The notes below the pieces were generated by a model. It did no database searches. It was not told where the DNA came from and saw nothing but the letters and a program-made list of their open reading frames with translations. A stretch of DNA of 5,691 bases from Actinomycetota bacterium (GTDB lineage Bacteria > Actinomycetota > UBA4738 > G016210805), in the NCBI GenBank assembly GCA_016210805.1, contig JACQTL010000338.1, positions 1 to 5,691 of the forward strand, read 5' to 3'. Positions 4,665-5,691 of this stretch are shown here, piece after piece (position 1 is the stretch's first letter; every line of letters starts with the position of its first letter). A program made the position numbers and the translations under genes.

Positions 4665-5691
4665 GGGCGTTCGTCAACGCGTTCAAGATCCCCGATCTCC
4701 GCGGGAAGATCCTGTTCACCCTGCTGATGATCGCGGTCTACCGGCTGGGCTCCCACGTCCCGGTGCCGGGGGTGGACATCGGCCGCCTCCAGGACCTCTC
4801 CAGCGGCCAGGGCGGGGGGTTCCTGAGCTTCATCGACCTCTTCTCCGGCGGAGCGCTGACCAACATGGCCATCTTCGCGCTGGGGATCATGCCGTACATC
4901 ACCAGCTCGATCATCATGCAGCTGCTCACCGTGGTGATCCCCAAGCTGGAGCAGTGGCAGAAGCAGGGCGAGGTGGGGATCAAGAAGATCACCCAGTGGA
5001 CCCGCTACATGACGGTCACGCTGGCCCTCCTCCAGTCCACCGGCCTCGTGTTCCTGTTCAAGACGCAGTTCCAGATCATCCCCGACGAGAAGTTCACCGC
5101 GCCGCGCATCGCCCTGATCGTGCTGACCCTGACCACGGGGACGGCGCTCATCATGTGGATGGGCGAGCAGATCACCCAGCGGGGGATCGGCAACGGGATG
5201 TCGATCCTCATCTTCGCCAGCGTGATCTCCACGCTGCCGGCCGAGGGGGCGGCGATCCTCTCCCAGGCCGGAGGGGTGGCCTTCACGCTGATCCTGGCCC
5301 TCGGGCTCGGGCTCATCTTCGCCGTGGTGTTCATGGAGCAGGGCCAGCGGCGGATCCCCGTCCAGTACGCCAAGCGGGTGGTGGGGCGCCGGATGACCGC
5401 GGGGGGGAGCACGTACATCCCCCTCAAGGTGAACCAGGCCGGGGTCATCCCCATCATCTTCGCGTCGTCGGTGCTTTACTTCCCCTCGCTCCTCGCCTCG
5501 GCCGTGCACTGGGAGTGGTTCCAGAACCTCGTGAACAACCACCTGGCCAGCCCGCGGAGCCCGGTGTACATGGTGGTCTACGGGTTGATGGTCGTGTTCT
5601 TCGCCTACTTCTACACGGCGATCTCGTTCAACCCGGTCGACACGGCCGACAACATCCGCAAGTACGGCGGCTTCATCCCGGGGATCCGCCC
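4658..5691 (+). CDS. secY: Protein translocase subunit SecY (3' end beyond window)
   Basis: SecY is the channel-forming membrane subunit of the SecYEG translocon. It passes unfolded proteins across, or laterally into, the cytoplasmic membrane with SecA or the ribosome as partner. The window holds 344 complete codons from GTG 4658 with no stop; full-length SecY is usually about 420-445 aa. The start matches the family (LRAFVNAFKIPDLRGKILFTLL), and GGGAGGA at 4648-4654 precedes it. Landmarks are TM1 (about 17-30), YRLGSHVPVPGVD (28-40), the plug/TM2 region LFSGGALTNMAIFALGIMPYITSSIIMQLL (61-90), IPKLEQWQKQGEVGIKKITQWTRY (94-117), GIGNGMSILIF (176-186), the cytosolic loop QGQRRIPVQYAKRVVGR (228-244) leading to SSTYIP-like and NQAGVIPIIFASS sequence, and the C5 loop FNPVDTADNIRKYGGFIPGIR (324-344). 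TM9, TM10 and the C-terminal tail are outside the window. Confidence 0.97.
   Translation, partial: MLRAFVNAFKIPDLRGKILFTLLMIAVYRLGSHVPVPGVDIGRLQDLSSGQGGGFLSFIDLFSGGALTNMAIFALGIMPYITSSIIMQLLTVVIPKLEQWQKQGEVGIKKITQWTRYMTVTLALLQSTGLVFLFKTQFQIIPDEKFTAPRIALIVLTLTTGTALIMWMGEQITQRGIGNGMSILIFASVISTLPAEGAAILSQAGGVAFTLILALGLGLIFAVVFMEQGQRRIPVQYAKRVVGRRMTAGGSTYIPLKVNQAGVIPIIFASSVLYFPSLLASAVHWEWFQNLVNNHLASPRSPVYMVVYGLMVVFFAYFYTAISFNPVDTADNIRKYGGFIPGIR

Noticed and set aside
3074..5542. An 822-codon open frame on the minus strand, opposite rplR through secY
   Set aside because: It lies antisense to seven confidently identified genes or gene parts, and its translation is a His/Pro/Arg/Asp/Gly-rich mix with no recognisable domain. 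Codons ending in G or C on the + strand avoid the reverse complements of stop codons, which explains such long antisense frames in GC-rich DNA.

Overview
This window is a tightly packed, one-direction (+ strand) stretch of the S10-spc ribosomal protein region. It runs from the 3' end of the gene before rpsQ (by position most likely rpmC) through rpsQ, rplN, rplX, rplE, rpsN, rpsH, rplF, rplR, rpsE, rpmD and rplO, and into a secY cut off by the window end. Base composition is very GC-rich, with G or C at nearly every third codon position. GTG starts (rplN, rplO, secY) and a probable TTG start (rpsE) are used. The gene order, the short zinc-ribbon type of S14 (61 aa, four Cys) and an L24 with a C-terminal CxxC...CxxC pair suggest a high-GC Gram-positive type genome. 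My best inference is Actinomycetota, probably a deep-branching non-model lineage; no species can be named from sequence reading alone.

Layout. Positions 1-504 hold the end of the putative L29 gene and rpsQ. Both proteins carry low-complexity charged or Ala/Pro-rich extensions that face each other across a 3-nt intergenic gap. Positions 518-1789 carry rplN, rplX and rplE (L14, L24, L5). Positions 1807-2958 carry rpsN, rpsH and rplF (S14, S8, L6). Positions 2958-4573 carry rplR, rpsE, rpmD and rplO (L18, S5, L30, L15). An 84-nt gap follows (4574-4657), the largest in the window, and contains a possible 29-codon reading frame. secY begins at 4658 and runs off the end.

How the genes work together. 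All complete genes encode structural proteins of the 30S or 50S subunit, and secY encodes the membrane channel through which ribosomes or SecA pass exported proteins. Junctions are very short: 1-17 nt gaps, or overlaps of 1, 4, 4 and 7 nt at rplF/rplR, rplR/rpsE, rpmD/rplO and rpsN/rpsH. This suggests one polycistronic message with translational coupling. I see no convincing promoter, terminator, RNA gene, mobile element or CRISPR array.

The region is conserved housekeeping sequence and I found no new system. The points worth a second look are the poly-Arg/acidic tail on the first protein, the duplicated AVPPE segment in the S17 N-terminal extension, the possible small ORF coupled to secY, and several unusual translation-start arrangements.
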